Program-made: the position numbers and the translations under genes | Assembly (NCBI RefSeq): GCF_001874645.1 | Contig: NZ_CP017886.1 | Coordinates: 248,001 to 312,000 of the forward strand | Source of the DNA: Pseudomonas frederiksbergensis | GTDB taxonomy: Bacteria; Pseudomonadota; Gammaproteobacteria; Pseudomonadales; Pseudomonadaceae | DNA: 64,000 nt | Direction of reading: 5' to 3' | Notes under the pieces: model-generated | What the model was told of the DNA's origin: nothing | The model's input: the letters and a program-made list of their open reading frames with translations, nothing else | Databases searched by the model: none | In this document: positions 28,805 to 38,524 of the stretch, one piece after another | Layout: every line of letters starts with the position of its first letter | Position numbering within the stretch: the first letter of the stretch is position 1

Positions 28805-30001
28805 TTAAGCCTGGACCAGGTTGGAGATCTTGACGTCTGGATCGACGTCAGCCTCGTAGTCCACCCCTTCGATCCCAAAGCCGAACAGGCGCAGGAACTC
28901 CGCCTTGTAACCGGCAAAGTCGGTGAGTTCGTAAAGGTTGTCATTGCTGACCTGATCCCAGAGTTGCTTGACGCGCTCCTGGACTTCAGGCGCCAATTCC
29001 TTGTAATCCGCGCGCAGACGCCCTTCTTCATCCATGACGGGAGGATGGCCAAACAAGCTGTCTTTGTAGAGCGCGTAGACCTGCTCGATGCACCCTTCGT
29101 GTGTACCTTGCTCTTTCATGACCTTGAACAACAAGGACAGGTACAACGGCATGATCGGGATCGCCGAACTGGCCTGGGTCACTACCGCTTTCAATACCGA
29201 GACCCGCGCATCGCCGCCCAGATCCGCCAATTGCTCACGAATACTCAGGACTTTCTGATCCAGGTCTTTCTTGGCCGCACCAATGGAGCCATTCCAGTAA
29301 ATGTCGTGGGTCAGCTTCTCGCCCAGGTAAGTGAATGCCGTCGTTTTCGCCCCCTCGGCCAGAACGCCCGCGTCGTGCAGTGCGTCGATCCACATCTGCC
29401 AGTCTTCGCCGCCCATGACCTTGACGGTACCGTCGATTTCTTCCTGGGTCGCCTCGGCCAAGGTGGTCACGTTGACCTCTTCCTTGTCGGTGTTCAGGCC
29501 GCGCTGGGTAACCGACTTGCCGATCGGCTTGAGCGTCGAGCTGTAGACTTCACCGGTTTTCGGATCGGTACGACGCGGCGCGGCGAGGCTGTAGACCACC
29601 AGGTCGATCTTGCCCATGTCGCGCTTGATGGTCTCGATGGTCAGGCGCTTGACTTCATCGGAGAAGGCGTCGCCGTTGATGCTCTTGGCGTAGAGGCCTT
29701 CTGACTCGGCAAACGTGTGAAAGGCCGCGGTGTTGTACCAGCCGGCGGTGCCGAGTTTACCCTCGACACTTTCACGTTCGAAGAACACACCCAGCGTCTG
29801 GGCACCGCAACCAAAAGCCGCGGTGATGCGTGCAGCAAGTCCGTAGCCGGTCGATGCACCAAGCACGAGGACATTCTTTGGTCCATCGGTGATCTGTCCT
29901 TGAGCACGCACGTAGTCGATCTGATTCTTGACGTTGGCTTTGCAGCCAGTGGGGTGGGTAGTCACACAAACAAAACCACGAACGCGCGGTTTAACGATCA
30001 T
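28805..30001 (-). CDS. fabV: Trans-2-enoyl-CoA/ACP reductase (NADH), FabV type
   Basis: Large SDR-related enoyl reductase (398 aa) catalysing the same step as FabI. NADH binding: [13 protein letters not shown]. Active-site Tyr and Lys: [10 protein letters not shown] (Y-x8-K, diagnostic for FabV rather than the Y-x6-K of FabI). [11 protein letters not shown] is also characteristic. In P. aeruginosa FabV gives triclosan resistance. The upstream gap 30002-30387 shows no gene I can support. Confidence 0.96.
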   Translation of the reverse strand: MIVKPRVRGFVCVTTHPTGCKANVKNQIDYVRAQGQITDGPKNVLVLGASTGYGLAARITAAFGCGAQTLGVFFERESVEGKLGTAGWYNTAAFHTFAESEGLYAKSINGDAFSDEVKRLTIETIKRDMGKIDLVVYSLAAPRRTDPKTGEVYSSTLKPIGKSVTQRGLNTDKEEVNVTTLAEATQEEIDGTVKVMGGEDWQMWIDALHDAGVLAEGAKTTAFTYLGEKLTHDIYWNGSIGAAKKDLDQKVLSIREQLADLGGDARVSVLKAVVTQASSAIPIMPLYLSLLFKVMKEQGTHEGCIEQVYALYKDSLFGHPPVMDEEGRLRADYKELAPEVQERVKQLWDQVSNDNLYELTDFAGYKAEFLRLFGFGIEGVDYEADVDPDVKISNLVQA

Positions 30002-30387
30002 AAATATCTCCCTCTTCCAAGATGCCGAGAGCCAACACTGGCTATAAAAGTCATAGACGCTGGGAAAACTGAAGCGTCACGGCGGCGGGCCTATTCATTG
30101 ACCTCACTGTCCGGGCCTATCGCGAATCCAGCGCATACCCTCGATGATTTGAGCGGCTGTTTCCAGTCCGAAATTGGCATTATTCAAAAACAACCTAACA
30201 TGGCGCGGTGACATTCTGGACCAACCCGTTTCCATTGCTAGCGTTATCCGTAGAAACACGTCAGGTCGTCAGGAGAAGTCCGGTGAGTAAGCCCATGGAA
30301 GAGCCTTATGGCAGTAGGCGCAGGACTTATCTGTTCAAACAGTCGCACCTGAGACCCCGGCGCCGACAAGTCACGACAGGGCGAACG

Positions 30388-30723
30388 TCATTTACGCGCC
30401 AACGTGTACCTGACGCACTCTTCATAGAAGCTCTGCCGGACAGCCTCGGGCTTGAACCTCGATTGACTGTCGTAGGTTTGCTCGGTAATTCCCAAGGCCA
30501 TCATTCGCATCCAGCCCTTGCTGAACTTGTAAGCCTGTATCTTCTGGCGAGCGGCATACAGTGAGACCCCTGACAGCTTGAGCTCCTGGGCCCTTGCCGC
30601 AGTACCCGCCCCCCAGCTGCACATAAACCGATCATTGGGCATCAACTCTTTTGCCTGGACACAGACAGCAATGCTCGCCAGTACAAGCGAGATCGGCATG
30701 ATCAATACATTCCGCATTTGCAT
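30388..30723 (-). CDS. Conserved secreted hypothetical protein
   Basis: 111 aa with a signal peptide (MQMRNVLIMPISLVLASIAVCVQA). Mature part: FMCSWGAGTAARAQELKLSG, then helical, with a second Cys near the C terminus. AGGCGG precedes the ATG at 30723; another ATG is two codons later. Family not recognised. Confidence 0.6.
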   Translation of the reverse strand: MQMRNVLIMPISLVLASIAVCVQAKELMPNDRFMCSWGAGTAARAQELKLSGVSLYAARQKIQAYKFSKGWMRMMALGITEQTYDSQSRFKPEAVRQSFYEECVRYTLARK

Positions 30724-30834
30724 TCCGCCTAACCACCTGAAAATAAAGTAATTTTGGCGGTAACCTTGAGGCTTCGGGGCCAGCAAAATGCCTTCTGTCC
30801 GACGTTGCGGGGATGACGTTTGCTGAGGTACAGA

Positions 30835-31224
30835 TTATTGCGGCTGAAATGTCTGAAGGTAGGTCAACAGGTTTTCGATCTTTTCCGGATCGCTGATACC
30901 CCAAAAAATCATGCGGGTCCCGGGGACTACTTTTTTTGGAGCTTCGATGTAGGCGGCCAGCGTTTCGCGGGTCCAGACGACGCCTGATGATTTCATCGAG
31001 GAAGAGTACTGGTAGTCCGTCGTGCTGCCAGCATGGCGCCCAAAAATGGCATTGAGCTGCGGTCCAAAAGAACCCCGTGCCGACTCCCCGACCTGGTGGC
31101 AGCCGCCGCATATCCGGTTAAAGAGTTTCTCACCCGCTTCAGCATCGCCGGCCGCTTCTGCGGGCGTGCTGAATACGCCTGTATTGAGCATCAAGGCAAG
31201 GGTTAGTACTGCGGCTTTCTTCAT
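30835..31224 (-). CDS. Periplasmic class I cytochrome c
   Basis: 129 aa: signal peptide (ending about AEA), heme-attachment site CGGCH, and the sixth ligand Met in PGTRMIFWG, in the order of cytochrome c2/c550. The start MKKAAVLTL is chosen over an upstream ATG with no signal-like sequence. No oxidase or dehydrogenase partner lies beside it. Confidence 0.9.
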   Translation of the reverse strand: MKKAAVLTLALMLNTGVFSTPAEAAGDAEAGEKLFNRICGGCHQVGESARGSFGPQLNAIFGRHAGSTTDYQYSSSMKSSGVVWTRETLAAYIEAPKKVVPGTRMIFWGISDPEKIENLLTYLQTFQPQ

Positions 31225-31288
31225 GTTCTGCTCCACATCAGGTGTTGCTTACCGCTTTGAAAAACTGCAGCGTGCGGTGTGCCAGCCG

Positions 31289-31420
31289 TCACCAGGATTT
31301 ACGGTCCACGAGGGGGCATGAAACCCTTTGATTAGAGGGTTCATCCCTGCGTTCGATCAAGTGCTGAGCGGCACAGCGGCCCATTTCGTAATACGGAACT
31401 TGCACGGTGCTCAGCGGATG
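31289..31420 (-). pseudogene. C-terminal remnant of a LacI-family regulator
   Basis: A minus-strand frame of 43 codons reads PLSTVQVPYYEMGRCAAQHL, with the ending RVSCPLVDRKSW before a stop. This is the usual C-terminal end of LacI/PurR regulators. A stop codon immediately precedes it in frame and no N-terminal part is found, so it is a gene fragment. The rest of the 31225-31587 gap holds nothing I recognise. Confidence 0.65.
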
Positions 31421-31587
31421 TCATGCTTGGCAAAAGCATGACAACACGATGCCAGGCAGCAGGCGGCACGAATGGAGTGCCAGGGGCGCTCAGCGCTTGA
31501 GATCGGTCAGGTTCCAGACAGTCACTTCCCCGAACACCCCACCCCATTGACCGCGAAAGCGCTGACAACAAGGCCAGGTCACTTGGG

Positions 31588-32394
31588 TCAGTCGTATTCC
31601 GCTTCCTGATGCTCTCCCAGCAGGCGCCGTTGACGTGGTGTCGCGGCGGCCAGCACGCTCGGATTGAAGCGCCAGTGCAGGTAAGGCGAGAACTTCTGCG
31701 CCACCATGCGTCGGCCGTAGTGTACCTGCAACAGGTAGCGCACGCGGTCGAGAGTTCGATTGTCGCTACCGGCGTGCCACAGTTCACTGCGTAACATCAG
31801 CAAATCCCCGGCTCGACACAGCACCGGCTTCGCTGTACAGCCATGCCACTGGATTTCACCGCGAGCAGGCGGCCGCCCGGCTCGGTGGCTACCGGGTATC
31901 ACCCGAGTAGGACTGAGGTCGGCATCGATATCGTCGAGGTAGAGTTGCGCGGTGCAGATCTGCATCGGCAACTCGAAGGCCGGGTCGACCAGCAGGCTTT
32001 GCGGCAGCTCCATCGCCAGGTAATCCAGATGCAATGGGGCCCCGACGAAGCCGGGATGGCAGCGCCAGGCGGTCTGGCCAATGACGTGACAATCGTCTCC
32101 CAAGGCAGCTTCGGCCAGTTCGATGATCCCGTTCAGGTCGAGAAACGGCAGCCAAAACGGATCGCGGTTGAACACGCACTTGTAATGATCGAGCCGGCCG
32201 CTGTAGTCCCAGTGCTCGGGTTTCAGACCATCGATTGCAGTGCGCAGCGCGGTAATCCGGGCGCTATCCAGCACGCCGGGCAGCACCACGAAACCTTCCC
32301 GGTGCAAGGCCCGCAGACGGCTGGCGGTCAGTGATGACAAGCGCTCGGTGGTACCCATGTTGCGCACTCGGCAAATGCGGAAACTCCCATTCAT
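31588..32394 (-). CDS. Phytanoyl-CoA dioxygenase-family Fe(II)/2-oxoglutarate oxygenase
   Basis: 268 aa. The iron triad is readable as HLDYLAM (H-x-D) and the distal His in SELWHAGSDNRT, with the 2OG-binding Arg a few residues later. VVLPGVLDSARITAL near the N terminus is typical of PhyH proteins. No Shine-Dalgarno is evident for the first ATG; MGTTERLSS at 32356-32358 is an alternative start. Substrate unknown. A LacI remnant lies downstream. Confidence 0.82.
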   Translation of the reverse strand: MNGSFRICRVRNMGTTERLSSLTASRLRALHREGFVVLPGVLDSARITALRTAIDGLKPEHWDYSGRLDHYKCVFNRDPFWLPFLDLNGIIELAEAALGDDCHVIGQTAWRCHPGFVGAPLHLDYLAMELPQSLLVDPAFELPMQICTAQLYLDDIDADLSPTRVIPGSHRAGRPPARGEIQWHGCTAKPVLCRAGDLLMLRSELWHAGSDNRTLDRVRYLLQVHYGRRMVAQKFSPYLHWRFNPSVLAAATPRQRRLLGEHQEAEYD

Positions 32395-32455
32395 ACTGGC
32401 ACTGCGCGAGGTGCTTCGCCACGTTTTCGTCCTGACGAAGCCTGAGCGAACGCCC

Positions 32456-33076
32456 CTATCGTGCGGTACCGTCGCGAGGCTTGTAGAAGAGAAATTTTTT
32501 GGTCTCGGCGGTCTTGATGTATTCCTTGGCCCACTCGGGCTTCACGTTCTTGCCGTGGAAATACATGGCGCCGTGGGTGCGGTCCGTGAGCTGGTGGTTG
32601 AGCGCTTTTCGCGCTATTTCCGTAGCAACCGCATAGGGAGCGTCTTCGTCGGCTTGATCCGAACGTCGATCACACCACCACGAAAACTGGCAGGCATGCT
32701 TTTCCGAACCTTGTTTGACCACCTCGCACACGGTACCCGGAAAACCTTCATGGCCGAGCCGGTTCAAAACAACATTGGCGACAGCTTCCATATCGGCCAA
32801 TTCCCCACCTTTGGCCTCCCAGAAAACAGTGCGTGAAAGGCAGGTAATTGCATCCTTTAAAGGTGCTTTGCCCGCCGGATCGACCGCCTGCGCTTCAGAG
32901 GGCGTAATCGCCTCGGCTTTGGGCACGGGCGACACACTGCCCTTATCTGCGGTTTTCTGTTCCAGGACCTGCGCCTTGTCCACCGCCACCTCCTTGTTTT
33001 GCTCTTGGTCAGCCGCGCTCACCTGGCCCCCGATAAGGGTTATTGCGAGGCAGGTGGCTATCCAGATCTGGCGCAT
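32456..33076 (-). CDS. SleB-like cell wall hydrolase
   Basis: 206 aa. Signal peptide (ending VSA), a Lys/Glu/Ala-rich linker, then the Hydrolase_2 domain: ARTVFWEA-type catalytic region (SRTVFWEAKGG), AVANVVLNRL, FPGTVCEVV, QFSWWCD. SleB-type enzymes are lytic transglycosylases acting on peptidoglycan. Periplasmic. Confidence 0.85.
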   Translation of the reverse strand: MRQIWIATCLAITLIGGQVSAADQEQNKEVAVDKAQVLEQKTADKGSVSPVPKAEAITPSEAQAVDPAGKAPLKDAITCLSRTVFWEAKGGELADMEAVANVVLNRLGHEGFPGTVCEVVKQGSEKHACQFSWWCDRRSDQADEDAPYAVATEIARKALNHQLTDRTHGAMYFHGKNVKPEWAKEYIKTAETKKFLFYKPRDGTAR

Positions 33077-33315
33077 GATCTAACCTTCTGACTGAGCCAT
33101 ATTGATGACTCCGCTTATTGGGTCGACACCGTACCCGTCCAATCATTCCAACAGACTGACCGCTGGCAACCACTGCCGCTGCGCATCATCCCGACTGTCC
33201 GCTCAGCCCTCTGCTTTGTGAGCAGATATGCCAACGACAGGGAACTCCTGACTGACGCCACACCTCCAAAATGATGTAACACATCCGTTGCTTCACCCTT
33301 TCGGAGGACGCCGTC

Positions 33316-33633
33316 ATGCGTCGCATACTGCTCATCTCTTCGCTAATGCTTTGTCTGCCCTTTGGTTCGGTCCTCGCCAAAGTAGATGCGGGCGATGTCG
33401 CCACCTCGGCAGGGGTTTCCGCATCGCTGTACTCAACGTTCAAGGACCACAAAATGATCATCCCTGCCCGCGATGACGCTTCCAGCTTTGTGGCGAGTGG
33501 AGGTGCAATACGTGGTGTCTATCTGGAGTCTGCGTTGAAGCAGATTCGCCACGATCATCCAGACCTTAACGCCAGTGACGATGAGCTGGCCAATGCGATC
33601 CTCATTCAAGCCGAGGCACCTGCTGATCACTAG
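33316..33633 (+). CDS. DUF2388-type secreted protein
   Basis: 105 aa: signal peptide ending VLA, then ATSAGVSASLYSTF and ARDDASSFVASGGAIRGVY, the pattern of the Pseudomonas DUF2388 family. GGAGG lies upstream. Function unknown. Predicted periplasmic. Confidence 0.75.
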   Translation: MRRILLISSLMLCLPFGSVLAKVDAGDVATSAGVSASLYSTFKDHKMIIPARDDASSFVASGGAIRGVYLESALKQIRHDHPDLNASDDELANAILIQAEAPADH

Positions 33634-33854
33634 AGAAAGACGCACATCTGTGATGAGCCTCGTTGGGCGTGACGAACGTTGCTTGTACTCGGCAACGGTG
33701 GATGGGCAAGTCTATGACCCGCCATCCACGGGAGCCTGCGTCCCGATTTCAGCCACGCGCAGGCCTGCCAGCCCGCCGCGCAATGCCACCTATACTCAAT
33801 TTCACCTCCCCCCTCGGGGCCTGCACTGCCAACAACAAGAAGCAGAGGTGGAAC

Positions 33855-35618
33855 ATGGTCTGGCAGCAAGTCTACGATCCCTTCGGTAACCCGGTGGTCT
33901 CGACCCTCGTGGCGGCGTTACCGGTCGTGGTGATGCTCACGTCCCTGGCGTTTTTTCATGTCAAGGCGCATCTGGCGGCCTTGCTGGCGCTGAGCACGGC
34001 GTTGCTGATCGCGATCTTTGCCTTCGGCATGCCGGCGAACATGGCCGGTTCCGCCGCGCTGTTAGGCGCCGCCACCGGTCTGCTGCCGATTGGCTGGATC
34101 GTGCTCAACATCATCTTCCTGCATCGGCTGACCACCGAGAACGGCTCCTTCAAAGTCTTGCAGGATTCGCTTGCGCGCATCACCGACGATCGCCGCCTGC
34201 AATTGCTGCTGATCGCCTTCTGCTTCGGTGCGTTCTTCGAAGGGGCCGCGGGGTTCGGCACGCCGGTGGCAGTGACCGGGGCCATTCTGATCGGGCTGGG
34301 TTTCTCGCCTCTGGCCGCGTCCGGTCTGGCGTTGATCGCCAACACCGCGCCGGTGGCGTTCGGTGCCTTGGGCACGCCTATCATCACCTTGGCCAAGGTC
34401 ACCGGGCTGGACGAAATGGAACTGTCGATGATGGTCGGCCGGCAGTTGCCGTTCTTCTCGGTGCTCGTGCCGTTCTGGTTGATCTGGGCCTTCGCCGGTT
34501 GGCGCAAGATGCTGGAAATCTGGCCGGCGATTCTGGTGGCCGGGGTCAGCTTCGCAGTGCCGCAGTTCTTCGTGTCCAACTACCACGGACCCATGCTGGT
34601 GGACGTGATTGCCGCGCTGATTTCCATGGCCTGCCTGACCGCTTTCCTCAAGGTCTGGAAACCCGCCCACGTGCACACCTCTGCCGCCTTGTCGGGGCGA
34701 GTCGACGACTCAAAAGTAGAGGAATCCCGAGACGAAAAACCGGCGGCCAGCGCAACCTTTGCCAGCGATGCCCGGCCCGCGGTCATGCGCGCGTGGATGC
34801 CCTGGATCATCCTCACGGTCTTTGTCTTCGCCTGGGGCACTCAAGGCTTCAAAAACATGTTCGACACCCGTCCGGCCATGGACCCGCAAACCCACTCGGC
34901 CAAGCTCGACCCCCAGGGTAAGCCCATGAGCGAGGCGAACCCGATCTTCGCGCCGGCCCTGACCTTCACCACTCTGCACTTGCAGGTCGAGAAGGTTCCG
35001 CCCGTCGTGCCGCAACCTAAGCCGGAGGAAGCGATCTACAAATTCACCTGGTTCACCAGCACCGGCAGCGGCATCTTGCTGGCGGCGATCCTCGGCGGAC
35101 TGCTGATGGGCTATTCCATCCCGCAGCTGGTGAGCCAATACCTGCGAACGCTGTGGGTGGTGCGCTATTCGCTCATCACCATCGCGGCGATGCTCGCCCT
35201 CGGTTTCATCACCCGCTATGCCGGCCTGGACGCGACCATGGGCCTGGCCTTCGCCGCCACTGGGATTTTCTACCCCATGTTCGGCACCCTGCTCGGCTGG
35301 CTCGGCGTTGCCTTGACCGGCTCGGACACGGCGTCCAACGTGCTGTTCGGCGGCTTGCAACGGGTGACCTCGGAACAACTGGGCATCAGCCCGATATTGA
35401 TGGCCGCCGCCAACAGTTCCGGCGGGGTCATGGGCAAGATGGTCGACGCCCAATCGATCGTGGTCGCCTCCACCGCCACCCGCTGGTATGGGCATGAAGG
35501 GGAAATCCTGCGCTACGTGTTTTTCCACTCCATCGTGCTGGCGATACTGGTCGGTGGGTTGGTCACATTGCAGGCGTATGTGGCGCCGTTCAGCCATTTG
35601 GTGGTGGGCGGGCATTGA
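33855..35618 (+). CDS. lldP: L-lactate permease
   Basis: 587-aa polytopic carrier (LctP family, lactate/glycolate:H+ symport). Signature regions are FCFGAFFEGAAGFGTPVAV and LLGWLGVALTGSDTASNVLFG, with GGVMGKMVDAQSI near the end. Start at ATG 33855 after AGAGGTGG. No lldD or dld gene follows; the next gene is a convergent MATE pump. Confidence 0.93.
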   Translation: MVWQQVYDPFGNPVVSTLVAALPVVVMLTSLAFFHVKAHLAALLALSTALLIAIFAFGMPANMAGSAALLGAATGLLPIGWIVLNIIFLHRLTTENGSFKVLQDSLARITDDRRLQLLLIAFCFGAFFEGAAGFGTPVAVTGAILIGLGFSPLAASGLALIANTAPVAFGALGTPIITLAKVTGLDEMELSMMVGRQLPFFSVLVPFWLIWAFAGWRKMLEIWPAILVAGVSFAVPQFFVSNYHGPMLVDVIAALISMACLTAFLKVWKPAHVHTSAALSGRVDDSKVEESRDEKPAASATFASDARPAVMRAWMPWIILTVFVFAWGTQGFKNMFDTRPAMDPQTHSAKLDPQGKPMSEANPIFAPALTFTTLHLQVEKVPPVVPQPKPEEAIYKFTWFTSTGSGILLAAILGGLLMGYSIPQLVSQYLRTLWVVRYSLITIAAMLALGFITRYAGLDATMGLAFAATGIFYPMFGTLLGWLGVALTGSDTASNVLFGGLQRVTSEQLGISPILMAAANSSGGVMGKMVDAQSIVVASTATRWYGHEGEILRYVFFHSIVLAILVGGLVTLQAYVAPFSHLVVGGH

Positions 35619-35651
35619 TCGACACGAGGCTGGCTTTTTCCCTGTAAGCCT

Positions 35652-35676
35652 ATGCCCGGGTTTGTCGCCCGGGCAT
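35652..35676. terminator. Hairpin between lldP and MATE gene
   Basis: Perfect 9-bp stem ATGCCCGGG / CCCGGGCAT with a 7-nt loop between convergent genes. A T-run is not evident. Confidence 0.5.
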
Positions 35677-35706
35677 GGAGCCTGGCGATCACCATCGCCC
35701 CCCCTT

Positions 35707-37065
35707 TTACACCAACCGCTCGATCTTCTGATGCTGCCAGACCCTTTTGTAATACGCCGTCTGCAACATCAGCATCCCCAGGTAGGCCACCGGAAACGCC
35801 ATCCATACCCCTTGCAATCCGAACCGCGCATCCAACACATATGCGACCGGCAACTGCACCCCAATCACGCACACGATTGCAATCGCCACCGGCACCATCA
35901 CCGTGCCGCTGGCGCGCATGATGCCGCCGATGACCGCCTGGAAGCCGAACACCAGCAGACTCCAGAGCATGATGTGCAACAGGTGTTCGGCCATGGCCTG
36001 GGTGGATGGATCGGTGAGGAACAACCCCAGCAACCAGTGCGACAGCAAGTAACCCAACACCACCAGGCCACCGGTCAGCCACACGTTGATCAACAGCCCC
36101 GTGCGCAGAATCGGCCCGATCCGCTCGATGCGCCCTGCCCCGATGGCCTGGGCCCCGAGGATCGACGCCGTGATCGCAATCGACAGCGCCGGAAATTGCA
36201 CGTAATTGACGATCTGCGTCACTGCCCCGTACGCCGCCGTCGCCTGGGAACCGTGCTGGTTGACCAGCGCCAGAATCACCAGCTCCGACAACGACAGCAC
36301 CACCATCTGCAACCCCGTGGGCAAACCGATGCGCAGCACTTTGCCGAGGATGTCCATGTCCAGCCGTATCGCCGCAAAAAACGCCCGATCCGGCGCCAAC
36401 GGATGGCCCTTGCGAATCAACCGCCACGCCAACAACCCCATCGCCGACAGGTTACCCGCCAACCCGGCAAACGCCGCACTCTGAATCCCCATCGGCGGCA
36501 GCCCAAACCACCCGAGAATCAACGCCGGCGTCAGCGCCAGCCCGACACACGTCGACACCACCAGCGCCAATAACGGCGACAGCGTATCGCTCACCCCTCG
36601 CAACAATTGCGTGAACAACACAAACACCAACAGCGACGGCAGGATCCACATCATCACCTGCGCATACGCCACCGCATCGTCCAGCACATCCGCTGGCGTC
36701 CCCAACCCCTGCAACGCCGGCCGTGCAAACACACTCCCCACCACCGCCGCCATCAATCCGATCATCGCCCCCAACAGCAACGTCGTCCCGGCAATCGCCT
36801 TCACCATCTGCGGCTCCCGCGCCCCCCACGCCTGACCAATCAACACCCCGGCACCCGCGCCGAGGCCGATGACCAGCGCGATGAAGAAGAACACGATCGG
36901 GAACATACCGGACACGGCCGCCAAGGCCTGAGTGCCGAGCATTTGACCGATGTAGATGCTGTTGATCGTGCCTGACATGGACTGCAGAAAGTTCGACAGA
37001 ACCATGGGCGCCAGGAACAGGAGATAGGTTTGCCAGAGGGGGCGATGGGTCGGGGGTGCTTGCAT
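35707..37065 (-). CDS. MATE-family efflux transporter
   Basis: 452 aa, twelve predicted helices in two related halves (MatE domains). N-terminal MVLSNFLQSMSGTINSIYIG and second-half IGLPTGLQMVVLSLSELVIL are typical. Start MQAPPTHRPL at 37063-37065; the longer open frame upstream lacks homology. Drug or metabolite:Na+/H+ antiport is inferred from the family. Confidence 0.9.
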   Translation of the reverse strand: MQAPPTHRPLWQTYLLFLAPMVLSNFLQSMSGTINSIYIGQMLGTQALAAVSGMFPIVFFFIALVIGLGAGAGVLIGQAWGAREPQMVKAIAGTTLLLGAMIGLMAAVVGSVFARPALQGLGTPADVLDDAVAYAQVMMWILPSLLVFVLFTQLLRGVSDTLSPLLALVVSTCVGLALTPALILGWFGLPPMGIQSAAFAGLAGNLSAMGLLAWRLIRKGHPLAPDRAFFAAIRLDMDILGKVLRIGLPTGLQMVVLSLSELVILALVNQHGSQATAAYGAVTQIVNYVQFPALSIAITASILGAQAIGAGRIERIGPILRTGLLINVWLTGGLVVLGYLLSHWLLGLFLTDPSTQAMAEHLLHIMLWSLLVFGFQAVIGGIMRASGTVMVPVAIAIVCVIGVQLPVAYVLDARFGLQGVWMAFPVAYLGMLMLQTAYYKRVWQHQKIERLV

Positions 37066-37323
37066 GGGTGAGTCTCGGGCGGGCAGGAAATCGCGGTTGG
37101 AGGAGTCTACGTCATGGGGAAATGCAGATGCATCGTAAAGGAGGCTTTGTTCGGCTAAAACCATGAGTCTCGTCCCGCCCACACGCCCTACATCAATCTC
37201 AGAAATGGCGCTCTAGTTACCCGCAGCAACAAAAACTATAGTCCCCTCGTCGCCTACCCAGCGACCAGGTTTGGCGACCTGTCGATCGGATCAGCCCTTC
37301 CAATCTGATTCGGAGTTCCACCC

Positions 37324-37596
37324 ATGGATAGATACATGCCCCTCACCGGAATCGACCTGATCCCGGCCTCCCTGCTCATCGACACTCAAGCCCCGCTCGA
37401 CGTGCTGCAAGCCACCGCCGACTACGGCATTCGCACGGTCACTCAGGTGCTGGAAAACATCGCTTTTCGTGTCGACATCGAGGGCGACACGGTGGTGTTG
37501 GCCGACTTCGCCAAGCTGCTGGCCATTCCGTTGCGCGATGGGTGCGATTTGATGGATGTGATCGGCAGGCGCTTGCGGGCGCAGGCGTCGAAGTGA
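37324..37596 (+). CDS. Hypothetical protein
   Basis: 90 aa, acidic and without a signal peptide or membrane segment: DLIPASLLIDTQAPLDVLQ, then VLADFAKLLAIPLRDG. Good third-position GC supports a real gene. Family not recognised. A perfect REP hairpin follows. Confidence 0.55.
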   Translation: MDRYMPLTGIDLIPASLLIDTQAPLDVLQATADYGIRTVTQVLENIAFRVDIEGDTVVLADFAKLLAIPLRDGCDLMDVIGRRLRAQASK

Positions 37597-37643
37597 ATGA
37601 AAACGGGCACTCTGAAGGCGTAATGCCAGTCCGTTAAGCGTTT

Positions 37644-37716
37644 AAAAGATCGCAGCCTGCGGCAGCTCCTACGTTGGGACTGTGTACACCCGTAGGAGCT
37701 GCCGCAGGCTGCGATC
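37644..37716. repeat. REP-type inverted repeat
   Basis: Arms 37644-37672 and 37692-37716 are exact inverse complements over 25 nt around a 19-nt loop. Same element as at 13110-13183. Confidence 0.85.
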
Positions 37717-37891
37717 CTGGCTATCTGGTAAAGGTAATCCATCACCAAAGGCAACAACCGACCCAAAGCCGTCGTTCGCTTCCACCGCAAGCAAACCCAA
37801 TCTGATGGTTTGCCGACGATCACATCTCTGCTATGCAAACATACAAAACTTGCGACAGCGAAAGTGTTGTGAGATCCATCGGAACGACGCG

Positions 37892-38182
37892 CTAATTGAT
37901 CTGCACAATCACCGGACCTTCCGTTACGATCGGCGGGTTCGCGTGGATATTCGAGGCATTTTTCTGAATCCAGTCGCGCGCGACTTTCAAGCTCGCATCG
38001 CTGCCGGCCTTGTCCGTGCAAACAGTCACTGCCGTACCGCCATCACCCGTATTCAGCAGTGTGTAGCTGACGAGGCCAGGCACTGTCCGCAGGGTAGCTT
38101 CGACGTCGGCGTTGCGCTCTTCTAAAAGATTGAAAAGCTGCTTTGCGCCAGCACCCAGGTAGGTTCTTATCACCGCATACAT
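37892..38182 (-). CDS. Small ABM-like (dimeric alpha-beta barrel) protein
   Basis: 96 aa beginning MYAVIRTYLGAGAKQLFNLL, with an AAAGGAG site before the ATG. PGLVSYTLLNTGDGGTAVTV matches the ferredoxin-like fold of antibiotic-biosynthesis-monooxygenase-type proteins. Function unknown. An 80-residue longer open frame upstream has no support. Confidence 0.72.
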   Translation of the reverse strand: MYAVIRTYLGAGAKQLFNLLEERNADVEATLRTVPGLVSYTLLNTGDGGTAVTVCTDKAGSDASLKVARDWIQKNASNIHANPPIVTEGPVIVQIN

Positions 38183-38382
38183 AGTCGTCTCCTTTGGGAG
38201 TACCGTCTTGATGCCAATCCAGATCCGCTGATGGCCACTCTCACTCAGGTTTCCGTTCGCCCGATTTATTAAGCTTAGCCAAACGCCGGCGACAAGCGAA
38301 ATGCAACGACCATCGGCCACTTTTGCCCGATTTCCGCCCATCACAACCGTCAGAGGTCGGTCAAAAGCGGCCAGTCAAATGT

Positions 38383-38445
38383 ACCTAGGGAATTGGGTTC
38401 GATTCAGAGCCGCGAAGCGGCTTCGGCATGAATGAACTGTTAGGC
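38383..38445. repeat. Degenerate integron attC-like site
   Basis: On the plus strand the right half GCCGCGAAGCGGCTTCGGCA followed by TGAATGAACTGTTAGGC closely follows the aadA-type attC consensus, ending in the core GTTAGGC (38439-38445). The left half (from ACCTAG at 38383) is eroded. No integrase or recognisable cassette gene lies beside it. Confidence 0.55.
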
Positions 38446-38524
38446 CGCGTTCTCGCGGTACGTGCCATCGGAATGCCTAGCCCAACCAGATTTGTAAATT
38501 CCGGTGGTGCTTCAGATACATAGA

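Noticed and set aside
30282..30564. Possible GTG-started gene on the plus strand with an AGGAG site
   Set aside because: The product is low-similarity and Arg-rich, and it overlaps antisense the end of the better-supported secreted protein gene at 30388-30723.
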